Shown here in pieces: positions 54,038-63,898 of a DNA stretch of 64,000 nucleotides. Within the stretch, counting starts at the first letter, position 1. Each line of letters begins with the position of its first letter. The DNA lies in NCBI RefSeq assembly GCF_023954305.1, contig NZ_JAMLIG010000001.1:1922001-1986000 (forward strand), read 5' to 3'. Both the position numbers and the translations under genes were made by a program. This DNA comes from Mesorhizobium sp. GTDB lineage: Bacteria; Pseudomonadota; Alphaproteobacteria; Rhizobiales; Rhizobiaceae. The notes under the pieces were generated by a model. That model saw only the letters and a program-made list of their open reading frames with translations, did no database searches and was not told the DNA's origin.

Positions 54038-54793
54038 CTAGTCTAGCATGCCCTTGGGCGCCTGATAATCGCCCGACAAGATCGCCAGCGCTTCCTCCGG
54101 ATCGATCCGCCCGTCGTAGAGCGCGCGGCCGGAGATCGCGCCTTCGAGTTTTTGCGCGTCGGGCATGGTCATGCGCACGATGTCGGCAAGCGAGGCGAGG
54201 CCGCCCGACGCGATGACGGGGATGGATACCGCGTCGGCAAGCTCGATTGTCGATTCCCAGTTGATGCCCGTCAGCACGCCATCACGGTCGATGTCGGTGT
54301 AGACGATCGCGGCGACGCCCGCGCCCTCGAATTTCTTCGCCAGTTCGATGACGCCGAGCTCGGACGCTTCCGCCCAGCCCTCGACCGCGACCTTGCCGCC
54401 CTTGGCGTCGATGCCGACGGCGATCTTGCCCGGGAAGAGCCGGCAGGCCTCCTTGACGAGGTCGGGATCGCGCACGGCGACGGTGCCGAGGATCACGCGC
54501 GCGAGACCGCGGTCGAGCCAGTCCTCGATCTGGGGCAAGGTACGGATGCCGCCGCCGAGCTGCACCGGATTCGTCGTCGCCTTGAGGATCGCGCCGACGG
54601 CCGCGCTGTTGACGCTCGCCCCCTTGAACGCGCCATTGAGATCGACCACGTGCAACCAGGAGAAGCCCTGATCCTCAAAGGCTTTCGCCTGTGCGGCGGG
54701 ATCCTCGTTGTAGACGGTCGCCGTCGCCATGTCGCCGAGCTTCAGCCGGACGCATTTGCCGTCCTTCAAGTCGATCGCGGGAAAGAGGATCAT
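54038..54793 (-). CDS. hisA: ProFAR isomerase (phosphoribosylformimino-AICAR-phosphate ribotide isomerase)
   Basis: 251-residue TIM barrel for the fourth step of histidine synthesis. The base Asp is in LFPAIDLKDGKCVRL, the acid Asp in YTDIDRDGVLTG, and the phosphate loops are LGGGIRTLPQI and ASGGLASLADI. Length normal. It follows the DUF1330 gene by 3 bp. Confidence 0.96.
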   Translation of the reverse strand: MILFPAIDLKDGKCVRLKLGDMATATVYNEDPAAQAKAFEDQGFSWLHVVDLNGAFKGASVNSAAVGAILKATTNPVQLGGGIRTLPQIEDWLDRGLARVILGTVAVRDPDLVKEACRLFPGKIAVGIDAKGGKVAVEGWAEASELGVIELAKKFEGAGVAAIVYTDIDRDGVLTGINWESTIELADAVSIPVIASGGLASLADIVRMTMPDAQKLEGAISGRALYDGRIDPEEALAILSGDYQAPKGMLD

Positions 54794-54796
54794 GCG

Positions 54797-55090
54797 TCAG
54801 ACGCCCTCGACGATGGCCATATGCGCCGTGGCGAACGCCTTCCGAAGCTCCAGCGCCGCCTGGTATTCGGGCGAATGGAAGCAGTCGACGGCGGTCTGGT
54901 AGTCCTTGAACTCGATCACAACCCAGCGGTTGGCGGACGCGCCTTCCATCACCTGGCCCTGGCCGCCGCGCACGACGAAGGTCGCGCCATATTTGTCGAA
55001 GGCCGCCTTGTTGGCGGCGATGTAGCGCGGATAATTGTTCGGGTCGGTGACATCGACCAGCGCCAGCCAGTAGCCCTTCTTCGTCGTCAT
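54797..55090 (-). CDS. DUF1330 protein
   Basis: 97-residue protein of the dimeric alpha/beta-barrel DUF1330 family: KKGYWLALVDVTDP, YGATFVVRGGQGQVMEG, NRWVVIEFKDYQTAVDCFHSPEYQ. Function unknown. It lies between hisH and hisA in many Rhizobiales, so it is probably co-expressed but not proven to act in the pathway. ATG 55090 overlaps the hisH stop by 4 bp. Confidence 0.9.
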   Translation of the reverse strand: MTTKKGYWLALVDVTDPNNYPRYIAANKAAFDKYGATFVVRGGQGQVMEGASANRWVVIEFKDYQTAVDCFHSPEYQAALELRKAFATAHMAIVEGV

Positions 55091-55737
55091 GGCTTCCACC
55101 TCAGAAAGTTGGCGATAAGCGCCAGGCCCAGTTCCTGGCTCTTTTCCGGATGAAACTGGGTCCCGGCGAGATTGTCGCGGCCGACGGCGGCCGTGACCGG
55201 CCCGCCGTAGTCGGCGGTCGCAAGCACCTGTTCGGGCCTGGTCGCGTCGAGATGGTAGGAATGCACGAAATAGGCGTGAAGCCCGTCCTCGCCGGTGGGG
55301 ATGCCGTCGAAGAGCGGATGCGGATGTTTCACGTGAATCGTATTCCAGCCGATCTGCGGGATCTTGAGTGACGGGTCTGACGGCTCGATCTCCTTGACGT
55401 CGCCGGCGATCCAGCCAAAACCTTTCGTGATCGTCTTCTCCAGGCCGCGTTCGGACATCAGCTGCATGCCGACGCAGATGCCGAGGAAGGGGCGGCCGCG
55501 CCGGATCGCGACTTCCTCCACCGCTTCCCACATGCCGGGAACCGCGTGCAGGCCGGCGGCGCAGTCGGCATAGGCGCCGACGCCGGGCAGCACGATGCGG
55601 TCGGCCGTGCGCACGCGCTCGGCGTCGGCCGTCAGATCGATCTCAGCGGCAATGCCGGCCTCGCGCGCGGCGCGTTCGAACGCCTTGGTGGCCGAGCGGA
55701 GATTGCCCGAGCCATAGTCGATGATGGCAACCCGCAT
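55087..55737 (-). CDS. hisH: Imidazole glycerol phosphate synthase glutaminase subunit
   Basis: 216-residue class I glutamine amidotransferase that feeds ammonia to HisF. DYGSGNLRSA at the start, the nucleophile Cys in FLGICVGMQLMSE, and the His/Glu of the triad in GTQFHPEKSQ. ATG 55737 is the standard start. It is 2 bp after the DUF2628 gene. Confidence 0.96.
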   Translation of the reverse strand: MRVAIIDYGSGNLRSATKAFERAAREAGIAAEIDLTADAERVRTADRIVLPGVGAYADCAAGLHAVPGMWEAVEEVAIRRGRPFLGICVGMQLMSERGLEKTITKGFGWIAGDVKEIEPSDPSLKIPQIGWNTIHVKHPHPLFDGIPTGEDGLHAYFVHSYHLDATRPEQVLATADYGGPVTAAVGRDNLAGTQFHPEKSQELGLALIANFLRWKP

Positions 55738-55739
55738 CG

Positions 55740-56216
55740 TCAGCGCGCTCCGGGATAGGAGAAGAGGCCGAGCGCCGGGCCGGCGGGAACCGGGCGCGGC
55801 GATAGCGGTTCGGGCGACGGCATGGGCGTCGCCGGCGCGGCGCTGTCTTCGACCGTGTCGGATCCTTCGGCGAAGAGGTGTTTCGTCTCGGCATCGTCGC
55901 GATCGTAGGCGTCGACGACGCCCCATTCACGCCAGCCCCGGCGGCGCAGCGCGGCGATCCTGATCGCCGGCGCCTCCAGCCCGACATAAAGCGAAACCAG
56001 CAGCGACAGAAGCGGAGCGGCGCCGCCGAAGCCGGAAACATTGCCCAGAGACGCGAGGACCGCCATGACCGCGAAGGCGACGAGTGCCTCGATCCACAGC
56101 CGATGCCAGGCAAGCCAGACCGGCGGCAGCAAGAAGGCCACAAGGTGGAAGCCGTCCCGGATATAGACCGCTTCGTCGCGGCCTTCCGGGGCTTCCATCA
56201 CCAGGAAGCTCGACAT
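55740..56216 (-). CDS. DUF2628 membrane protein
   Basis: 158-residue protein with two to three hydrophobic segments (FHLVAFLLPPVWLAWH, LIEALVAFAVMAVLASL-like and PLLSLLVSLYVGLEA) and the DUF2628 pieces IRDGFH and ALRRRGW. The Pro/Ala-rich tail is probably cytoplasmic. Function unknown; found between hisB and hisH in this order across Rhizobiales. Confidence 0.85.
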   Translation of the reverse strand: MSSFLVMEAPEGRDEAVYIRDGFHLVAFLLPPVWLAWHRLWIEALVAFAVMAVLASLGNVSGFGGAAPLLSLLVSLYVGLEAPAIRIAALRRRGWREWGVVDAYDRDDAETKHLFAEGSDTVEDSAAPATPMPSPEPLSPRPVPAGPALGLFSYPGAR

Positions 56217-56220
56217 CGGA

Positions 56221-56826
56221 CTATCCTTTCAGCGTTCCCTTGGTCGAGGGAATGGCGCCGGCCTGGCGCGGATCCGCCTCGATCGCGGTGCGCAGAACCC
56301 GCGCCACGGCCTTGAAGCAGGTTTCGGCGATGTGATGGCTGTTGGCGCCGTAATGGTTCGTCACGTGCAGCGTCACGCCGGCGTTCTGCGACAGCGCCTG
56401 GAAGAACTCGCGCACCAGTTCCGTATCGAAGGTGCCGATCTTCGGCGCCGTGAAGGCGACGTTCCAGACGAGGAAGGGCCGGCCCGACACGTCGATCGCG
56501 GCGCGCGTCAGCGTTTCGTCCATGGCCAGGTCGAGCGAGGCGTAACGGCAGATGCCGCGCCGCTCGCCGAGCGCCTTGGAGATCGCCTGGCCAAGCGCGA
56601 TGCCGACATCCTCGACCGTGTGGTGGTCGTCGATGTGCAGATCGCTCTTGGCGCGAATGGTCATGTCGATCAGCGAATGGCGCGACAGCTGTTCCAGCAT
56701 ATGATCGAAGAAGCCGACGCCGGTCGACACGTCGAACTTCCCCGAACCGTCGAGATCGACCGAAACGGAGATTTCCGTCTCCTTGGTCGCCCGGCTGATC
56801 CCGGCGCGGCGCATGGTGCTGGGCAT
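56221..56826 (-). CDS. hisB: Imidazoleglycerol-phosphate dehydratase
   Basis: 201-residue manganese enzyme for the sixth step of histidine synthesis. Metal-binding blocks are FFDHMLEQLSRHS, DDHHTVEDVGIALG, and NHYGANSHHIAETCFKA with the paired His. Single-function type without the N-terminal phosphatase of E. coli. It is the first gene of this his operon, divergent from hslV across 196 bp. Confidence 0.96.
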   Translation of the reverse strand: MPSTMRRAGISRATKETEISVSVDLDGSGKFDVSTGVGFFDHMLEQLSRHSLIDMTIRAKSDLHIDDHHTVEDVGIALGQAISKALGERRGICRYASLDLAMDETLTRAAIDVSGRPFLVWNVAFTAPKIGTFDTELVREFFQALSQNAGVTLHVTNHYGANSHHIAETCFKAVARVLRTAIEADPRQAGAIPSTKGTLKG

Positions 56827-57022
56827 TCGCGATATCCTAGGTCCCGAAGTGACCGCCTCATATCAGCATGTCAGAGCTATTTCCAGTTGACGCGGCCGTG
56901 CAACCTGACCGATCGGCGAGGGCGGCGTGAAGATTGCAATCACGGTCAGCGTGCATACATAGGTCGGCATTGGAGACGACCGCGGCGCTCCGGGCCGGGC
57001 CGTCTCGCTCGCGGAGTATTTC

Positions 57023-57571
57023 ATGTCCAACGAAATCATCATGCACGGGACGACCATCGTGACCGTGCGCAAGGACGGCAAGGTCGTGATCGCCGGCGAC
57101 GGCCAGGTGAGCCTCGGCAATACGGTGATGAAGGGCAACGCCCGCAAGGTGCGCCGCATCGGCAAGGGCAACGTCATCGCCGGGTTCGCTGGCGCCACCG
57201 CCGACGCCTTCACCCTGCTCGAACGGCTCGAATCCAAGCTCGAGCAGTATCCGGACCAATTGACCCGCGCCTGCGTGGAACTGGCCAAGGACTGGCGGAC
57301 CGACCGCTATCTGCGCCGCCTGGAAGCGATGATGCTGGTGGCCGACAAATCCGTGACGCTGGCGCTGACCGGCACCGGCGACGTTCTCGAACCGGAGCAT
57401 GGCGTGATGGCAATCGGCTCGGGCGGCAATTATGCGCTGGCGGCTGCCCGCGCGCTGATCGACACCGACAAGGATGCCGAGGAAATCGCCCGCAAGGCGA
57501 TGCAGATCGCGGCCGACATCTGCATCTACACCAACCAGTCGATCACGCTCGAAACGATCGATGCCGCGTAA
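57023..57571 (+). CDS. hslV: ATP-dependent protease subunit HslV
   Basis: 182-residue proteasome-like peptidase. The catalytic Thr is expected at residue 10, after the propeptide MSNEIIMHG, as TTIVTVRKDGKVVIAGDG. GAG-type loop FAGATADAFTLLER and KDWRTDRYLRRLEA follow. It docks with HslU. The next gene overlaps its end by 11 bp. Heat-shock control is expected but I do not see a convincing sigma-32 promoter in the 196-bp gap. Confidence 0.96.
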   Translation: MSNEIIMHGTTIVTVRKDGKVVIAGDGQVSLGNTVMKGNARKVRRIGKGNVIAGFAGATADAFTLLERLESKLEQYPDQLTRACVELAKDWRTDRYLRRLEAMMLVADKSVTLALTGTGDVLEPEHGVMAIGSGGNYALAAARALIDTDKDAEEIARKAMQIAADICIYTNQSITLETIDAA

Positions 57572-58070
57572 GCCGACCTACGGCTACCGCGCCGCGACCG
57601 ATGCGGACCTGCCCCTGCTCGCCGGCTGGCTCGCGGAGCCGCATGTCCGCGAATGGTGGGGCGATCCGGACGAAAGCCTGGCGGAACTACGCGAGGTGAT
57701 GGACAACGTCGCGATGGAAGCGCTCATCGTGGAGCTGGACGGAAAGCCGATCGCCTATCTCCAGAGCTACGATCCGCATCTGGAGGACGACCACCCCTAT
57801 GCCGACCAGCCGTTCGGCACGCTGGGGCTCGACATCACGATCGGCGTTCCGGGCTTGCTGGGTCAAGGTCACGGCAGCGCCATCATCGCGCAGTTCGCCG
57901 AGCAATTGTTCGAGGAAGGCGCCCCACGGCTGATCATCGATCCCGACCCGACCAATATTCGGGCGATCCGTGCCTACGAGAAGGCTGGTTTCCGCGCCTT
58001 CGACACGAGAACTTCAATCTATGGCCCCGCCCTGATGATGGCACGGGATGCCGAGGAAGAGACGGACTAG
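57561..58070 (+). CDS. GNAT acetyltransferase, aminoglycoside 6'-type family
   Basis: 169-residue acetyltransferase. Acetyl-CoA contacts are in GLDITIGVPGLLGQGHGSAII (Q/RxxGxG) and the C-terminal part DPDPTNIRAIRAYEKAGFR is typical. Closest in style to AAC(6')-Ib and siderophore-related acetyltransferases; the substrate is unknown. Sits between hslV (11-bp overlap) and hslU (1 bp), an order shared by many Rhizobiales. Resistance should not be inferred from position alone. Confidence 0.88.
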   Translation: MPRKPTYGYRAATDADLPLLAGWLAEPHVREWWGDPDESLAELREVMDNVAMEALIVELDGKPIAYLQSYDPHLEDDHPYADQPFGTLGLDITIGVPGLLGQGHGSAIIAQFAEQLFEEGAPRLIIDPDPTNIRAIRAYEKAGFRAFDTRTSIYGPALMMARDAEEETD

Positions 58071-58071
58071 A

Positions 58072-59385
<1,314 letters not shown>

Positions 59386-59395
59386 AGACATGGGT

Positions 59396-59411
59396 GTGGC
59401 CCGAGGGCCAC
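59396..59411 (+). terminator. Short GC hairpin after hslU
   Basis: GTGGCCC-GA-GGGCCAC, 10 bp after the hslU stop. The apparent 2-nt loop means the top pair opens. No T run follows, so it would be a weak intrinsic terminator at most. Confidence 0.3.
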
Positions 59412-59528
59412 CCCCCGATCATCTTCGGATTATCGTGCCGAGTGCTGCCATCTTCGCACTCGACTTCCGCAAGGGCAGTCCTTAGACGGGGAAAGGGGCT
59501 TGGGCGCAGGCGCGGAATTGGGCGAGGA

Positions 59529-60485
59529 ATGAAGAAGCTGGCCGTCATTGTGATGGGTCTTTCGGTACTGGCGGCTTCTCCCGTCTGGGCCGCGACCATC
59601 GTTCCCGCAGGCAACCGCAACGTCGAACAGCCGCAGGTGCCAGGCGGTTCGGCGTCGCGCACCAAAGCGCTCAAGACCAGCTACGACGCCAAGTACCGCA
59701 AGGTGATCTCGCTTCTGCGCAACGACAAGGCGCTGAGGCGAAAGATCGTCGAGGCGGCGCGGCAGTTCGAGATCGACCCGCTGCACATCGTCGGCGCCAT
59801 CGTCGGCGAGCATACTTACAATGTCGACGCCTACGACCGGCTGCAGACCTATTACGTCAAGGCGGTTTCCTATCTCGGCTCGAGCTTCTCCTTTTCCTAT
59901 GGCGGCGAGGACATCTCGGAGTTCCTCGAGCGGCCGCAGTTCGCCCCCTGTGCCGGCCTGTCGGGTAGCTATGCGGTCTGGACCTGCCGCGACGACGTCT
60001 GGAACGCCTCGTTCCGCGGCCGGACCGTCGACGGGCAGCAATTTCCGAACAAGCGGTTCAGTGCCGTCTTCTTCCAGCCCTTCTATTCGGGACAAACATT
60101 CGGTATCGGCCAGCTCAATCCGCTGACGGCGCTGCAGATGACAGACGTCGTCTCCCAGGTGACCGGCGCGCCGAAGCTCGACTATCGCGACGCGCAGGCG
60201 GTCTACGGGACGATCATGGACCCGGACCAGACGCTTCCTTATGTTGCCGCGACGCTTCGTAAGGCGATCGATGCCTATGCGAGGATCGCAGATTTCGACA
60301 TCTCGCAGAATCCGGGACTGACCGCGACGCTCTACAATGTGGGCGGCCCGGAAGCCCGCGCTCATGCACTCAAGGCCGAGAACCAAGCCCGTGCAGCACA
60401 GGGTCTCGAACCGAGACTTCCCGAAGAGAATTATTACGGCTGGCTGGTCAACGACCGGATCGCGGACCTCAAAGCGCTTTTCTGA
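59529..60485 (+). CDS. DUF1402 exported protein
   Basis: 318-residue protein with a clear signal peptide (MKKLAVIVMGLSVLAASPVWA) and then a domain of the DUF1402 family: KALRRKIVEAARQFEIDPLHIVGAIVGEHTYNV resembles a lysozyme-like catalytic helix with Glu, and FGIGQLNPLTALQM fits the same fold. A peptidoglycan-acting periplasmic enzyme is possible but not shown. ATG 59529 is chosen because the signal peptide starts there. Its stop abuts the convergent XRE gene. Confidence 0.87.
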   Translation: MKKLAVIVMGLSVLAASPVWAATIVPAGNRNVEQPQVPGGSASRTKALKTSYDAKYRKVISLLRNDKALRRKIVEAARQFEIDPLHIVGAIVGEHTYNVDAYDRLQTYYVKAVSYLGSSFSFSYGGEDISEFLERPQFAPCAGLSGSYAVWTCRDDVWNASFRGRTVDGQQFPNKRFSAVFFQPFYSGQTFGIGQLNPLTALQMTDVVSQVTGAPKLDYRDAQAVYGTIMDPDQTLPYVAATLRKAIDAYARIADFDISQNPGLTATLYNVGGPEARAHALKAENQARAAQGLEPRLPEENYYGWLVNDRIADLKALF

Positions 60486-60854
60486 TCAGTCCCCGCGGCG
60501 CGGCGGACGCTGCACGATCGCGATGATCTGTTCGAGTTCGGACGGCGTGAGCTGCGCGATCCGCCCGGCGAGCAAGTTTGCCAGTTCCGTGGCGCGCGGC
60601 GACAGCCCCGACGTGTCGATGACGGCGCGCGGATCCGACGCCTCGGCAAGGCGCAGGAGTTCCTCGGCGTCGTCCCAAATGATGTTGAAATAGCCGATGA
60701 TCTTCTGCAGCGTCGCCCAGGTCGGGCGGCCGCGGCGGCCGTGTTCCAGCGCCGAGAGGTAGGCCGGGCTGACGCCCAGCGCCGCCGCCATCTCCTTCTG
60801 CGAGACGCCGCGGGCCTTGCGCAGGTCGCGCACCTTCGCGCCGAACGGCGTCAT
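60486..60854 (-). CDS. XRE-family helix-turn-helix regulator
   Basis: 122-residue DNA-binding protein with an HTH_XRE domain at 1-65 (KVRDLRKARGVSQKEMAAALGVSPAYLSALEHGRRGRP) and a helical C-terminal part. Target unknown. ATG overlaps the smr stop by 4 bp, so it is the last gene of the timA-mltA-smr-xre group. Confidence 0.9.
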   Translation of the reverse strand: MTPFGAKVRDLRKARGVSQKEMAAALGVSPAYLSALEHGRRGRPTWATLQKIIGYFNIIWDDAEELLRLAEASDPRAVIDTSGLSPRATELANLLAGRIAQLTPSELEQIIAIVQRPPRRGD

Positions 60855-61396
60855 GAGCCCGTCTCGTGCAGCAAGCGCCTCAGCCTGACATAGAGCGCGC
60901 CCTCGCCGCCATGGTTGCGCGCCGCATCCTCGTAGCCGCTGACCAGATCGCGGAAGGGCGGCGTCGCAAACCAGCCCGGGACGGAGCGCTTCAGCACGCC
61001 GTCGCTGGCGAGCGAGCGCCCCTTGCCGGTGATGACGAGAACATAGCGGATACCCGACAAATGCGCACGGCGAAGGAAGGAGAGGAGCAGGCTATGGGCT
61101 TCGTCCTGGCGCAGGCCGTGCAGATCCACCCGTGCCTCGATCGGCAGCCTGCCCTTCGAAATCTTCTTCTGGGTCAGGCGGTCGAGATGATGAACCTGCA
61201 GGCGTTGCGGCGGGACCGGCTTTGGTTGCTCAGGCGTCGGCCGGGTTTGGGAAGCGGGCGGAGCGGCCGGCTGTTCCTCGCGAGACGGTTCGGCCTCGAC
61301 GCCCGGCTTCCCCTTCAGCGGACGCGCTGTGCGTGCCACCAGGTTCCACAGGATCCTTTCTTCCTCCGTCAGGTCGCGGACACGAGACCGGCTCAT
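60851..61396 (-). CDS. Smr-domain protein (MutS2-type small DNA/RNA endonuclease)
   Basis: 181-residue protein with a C-terminal Smr domain (RVDLHGLRQDEAHSLLLSFLRRA, LVITGKGRS) after a Pro/Lys-rich, probably disordered N-terminus. Smr domains nick or cleave nucleic acid; the SmrB group rescues collided ribosomes, SmrA is less clear. ATG 61396 overlaps the mltA stop. Confidence 0.9.
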   Translation of the reverse strand: MSRSRVRDLTEEERILWNLVARTARPLKGKPGVEAEPSREEQPAAPPASQTRPTPEQPKPVPPQRLQVHHLDRLTQKKISKGRLPIEARVDLHGLRQDEAHSLLLSFLRRAHLSGIRYVLVITGKGRSLASDGVLKRSVPGWFATPPFRDLVSGYEDAARNHGGEGALYVRLRRLLHETGS

Positions 61397-62502
61397 CGCG
61401 CGTGTCCCGCAACCAGAGAATTCGGGACGAGCGCGTAGAAGTCGGCCGCGCTCTTGACCACCCCAGCGATCTCGCCCGCCGCATCGCCACACCCCGCGAA
61501 CAGGTCGCCGCGCGCAGCGCCGACGATCGCCGAGCCGGTGTCCTGCGCGATCATCAACCGGCGGAAAGGTATTCCGTCGAAGGCCGTCAGATCGGGCACA
61601 TCGATGAAGAACGGCGTGCCGAACGTATGCAAAAGTCGGTCCACTGCGACCGAGCGGCCCGGCGTCAACGGCACCTTGGCCGCGGCCACCGGACCGAGCG
61701 CCGGATCGTCCACCGCGGCCTCGCGGAAGAAGATGAAGGACCGATTCTGCCAGAGAATCTCGTCAACCCGCTCCGGATGCGCGCGGAACCAGGCGCGGAT
61801 GGACTGCATGGTGACGTCGCTGAGCGGCATTTCGCCGAGGTCGGCGAGGATGCGGCCGGGCCCGCTGAAGCGCTGGCCGCTCTTCGCAGCATAGGTGACG
61901 CGCCGGACGGAGCCGTCCGGCATGCGCAGACGCGCGGCACCCTGGACGTGGATGAAGAAGACGTCGACCGCATCTTCCAGCCAGGCGATTTCGAGACCGC
62001 GAGCCGCCAGCGCGCCGCGTTCGATCTCGCCGCGGTCGTAATACTCTACGATGCCATCGGCGGTCTCACGCCCGAAGGCGAGATAGGGGTCCAGACCTTC
62101 GGGACGGTTGCCGTCGTCGATATCGACAAGATCCGCGGGCCGCGCATAGAGCGGGATGCTGAAGCGATCGGTGCGGGCCGGAGAAGCATCGGCCTGCGGC
62201 TCATAGAAGCCGGTCACGAAGCCGCGGCCGGTTTCATTCGACGGCTGGACCAGGCAGGGGATGAAGTGACGCTCGAAAAAGGCGCGCGCAGCAGCTTCGT
62301 CGATCTGGGGTGCTCCGCGTGCCTCAACGTAGGCCGGATCGAAGGCCGCGCAATCGACGCCGAGGCTACCGGTGCGGTAAGGCTTCTCGAGAACGCGGAA
62401 AGCCGAACGCCGGAACGCTTCGTATGCGAGCCTGTGATCGTCCTCAAGCCAACCGGGCAGATTGTCGAAGGAGACCGGGCGGAAAGCCGAGGACACGAGC
62501 AT
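61393..62502 (-). CDS. mltA: Membrane-bound lytic murein transglycosylase A
   Basis: 369-residue enzyme that cuts peptidoglycan to 1,6-anhydro-MurNAc products. VTGFYEPQADAS, FIHVQGAARLRM and the catalytic Asp in IAQDTGSAIVGAARGDLFAGCG are visible. No signal peptide or lipobox is seen after the ATG at 62502, and there are only 21 bp to the timA stop, so a longer start is unlikely without overlap. In the known family the protein is exported; how it leaves here is unclear. Confidence 0.93.
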   Translation of the reverse strand: MLVSSAFRPVSFDNLPGWLEDDHRLAYEAFRRSAFRVLEKPYRTGSLGVDCAAFDPAYVEARGAPQIDEAAARAFFERHFIPCLVQPSNETGRGFVTGFYEPQADASPARTDRFSIPLYARPADLVDIDDGNRPEGLDPYLAFGRETADGIVEYYDRGEIERGALAARGLEIAWLEDAVDVFFIHVQGAARLRMPDGSVRRVTYAAKSGQRFSGPGRILADLGEMPLSDVTMQSIRAWFRAHPERVDEILWQNRSFIFFREAAVDDPALGPVAAAKVPLTPGRSVAVDRLLHTFGTPFFIDVPDLTAFDGIPFRRLMIAQDTGSAIVGAARGDLFAGCGDAAGEIAGVVKSAADFYALVPNSLVAGHAR

Positions 62503-62523
62503 CGCCCATCTCCGCCGGAACGA

Positions 62524-63228
62524 TCAGTCTTCGGCTTCGGTGGCGACCAGCTTCCAGTTCGGGTCCCGGGATTTGGTATCGCGCGCGAAGGTCCAGACGT
62601 CCTTGACCTCCGCCACAGTTTCCGGATCGCCGTCGATCACCTCGCCAGCATTGTTGCGCGTGGCGGAGATGAGCTCGCTGACGATGCGCAGCGTGACGTG
62701 CGCCTCGCTGCCCTTCATCTCGGCGCCGACGATTTCCGCCTTGTCAATGCCGACGAAGGACGACTGGATCTTCTCGTTGCGTTGCTCTCGCTCGGCGATA
62801 GCCTGGACGAAACCGTCATAGACTTCGCGGGAAAGAAGATTCTTGAGCGTCTTTCGGTCGCCGTCGGCATAGGCCATGACGATCATCTCGTACGCCATCT
62901 TGGCGCCATCGACAAAGGTCGCCGGCTCGAACATCGGATCGGCGTCTTTGATCGCGCGCATGCCCTTGTTCAGGTCGGTGCCCGGTGCCGCCGCCTTGTC
63001 GATCGATGCGTAGTTCTCTTCCGCTGATTCGGCAGTCTTGCGGCGCGGCAGCGAAACGACATTGTCCTGGGTGGCCGTTTCGGCCTCCCGCTTGGCGCGA
63101 CCGGCGGTATAGGGATCGAAAGGCGGCCGTTCGTTGCCGGTGCGGCGGCCGAGCACGTTGCGCAGCTGGATGAAGATAACCACCGCCGCGACCAGGAAGA
63201 TGATCGTACCCAAATCGAAAAATTCCAT
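62524..63228 (-). CDS. timA: Tim44-domain membrane protein TimA
   Basis: 234-residue protein with one N-terminal membrane helix (IIFLVAAVVIFIQLRNVLG), a charged linker and a C-terminal Tim44 domain (AYEMIVMAYADGDRKTLKNLLSREVYDGF). In Caulobacter and other alphaproteobacteria TimA-like proteins are relatives of the mitochondrial import motor adaptor Tim44; the bacterial role is not settled. It heads timA-mltA-smr-xre and is divergent from fxsA, as in many alphaproteobacteria near secB. Confidence 0.9.
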   Translation of the reverse strand: MEFFDLGTIIFLVAAVVIFIQLRNVLGRRTGNERPPFDPYTAGRAKREAETATQDNVVSLPRRKTAESAEENYASIDKAAAPGTDLNKGMRAIKDADPMFEPATFVDGAKMAYEMIVMAYADGDRKTLKNLLSREVYDGFVQAIAEREQRNEKIQSSFVGIDKAEIVGAEMKGSEAHVTLRIVSELISATRNNAGEVIDGDPETVAEVKDVWTFARDTKSRDPNWKLVATEAED

Positions 63229-63409
63229 ATTCTTCCGCCAGACGACTGAACCGTGGCCACGAACGCGATGGCATCATTATCGGCCGCTTGGCGGACCGAT
63301 ACAATGTTCGACGTTTGCATATAGAGCGGCAAACGCGATCATTCAAATACCGCAGCCGCGTTCCTATGTTTAGCGCAGTCGCATTTTGCGCCTTTCCTCT
63401 CGGGATTCC

Positions 63410-63898
63410 ATGACCAGAGCTATTCTCGGTATCTTTTTCCTTCTCCTCCCCCTGCTGGAGATCGCCGGGTTCGTCGTCGTCGGCAGCCGCATCGGCGCCC
63501 TCGCGACGGTGGGCCTGGTGATCGCGTCGGCGTTGCTCGGCGTCGTGCTGCTGAGAATCCAGGGGCTGGGCGCGTTGCGGCGGGCGCAGGCACTGACCCA
63601 GGCAGGCGGAACCCCCGACCGCGAGATCGTGCATGGCGCCATGATCGTGCTGGCCGGGCTGCTGCTCATCGTTCCGGGCTTCATCACCGACGTCTTCGGG
63701 CTGCTGCTCTTCCTTCCCCCGGTGCGCGATCTTGCCTGGAACGCGTTCCGCGCGCGGATCGTGGTGGTCGGCACAGGTTTCGGAATGCGCAGCGGAAAAG
63801 CCCGGCGCGAGGCCAAGGTGATCGACCTGGACGAGCAGGACTACCGCGAGATCGACGGCAACGGCCCTTCGCCCTGGCGGCGCCAGGACCCCGAGTAA
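63410..63898 (+). CDS. fxsA: FxsA family membrane protein
   Basis: 162-residue membrane protein with the FxsA core of three to four helices (LLEIAGFVVVGSRIGALATVGLVIASALLGVVLLR, MIVLAGLLLIVPGFITDVFGLLLFLPP). E. coli FxsA relieves F-plasmid exclusion of phage T7; its own function is unknown. ATG 63410 (MTRAILGIF) is chosen because the first helix starts there; the frame is open 24 bp upstream. Confidence 0.9.
   Translation: MTRAILGIFFLLLPLLEIAGFVVVGSRIGALATVGLVIASALLGVVLLRIQGLGALRRAQALTQAGGTPDREIVHGAMIVLAGLLLIVPGFITDVFGLLLFLPPVRDLAWNAFRARIVVVGTGFGMRSGKARREAKVIDLDEQDYREIDGNGPSPWRRQDPE

Noticed and set aside
57561..58070. Calling the GNAT gene an aminoglycoside resistance gene
   Set aside because: The gene is part of a conserved hslV-GNAT-hslU order, and fold similarity to AAC(6') does not establish the substrate.
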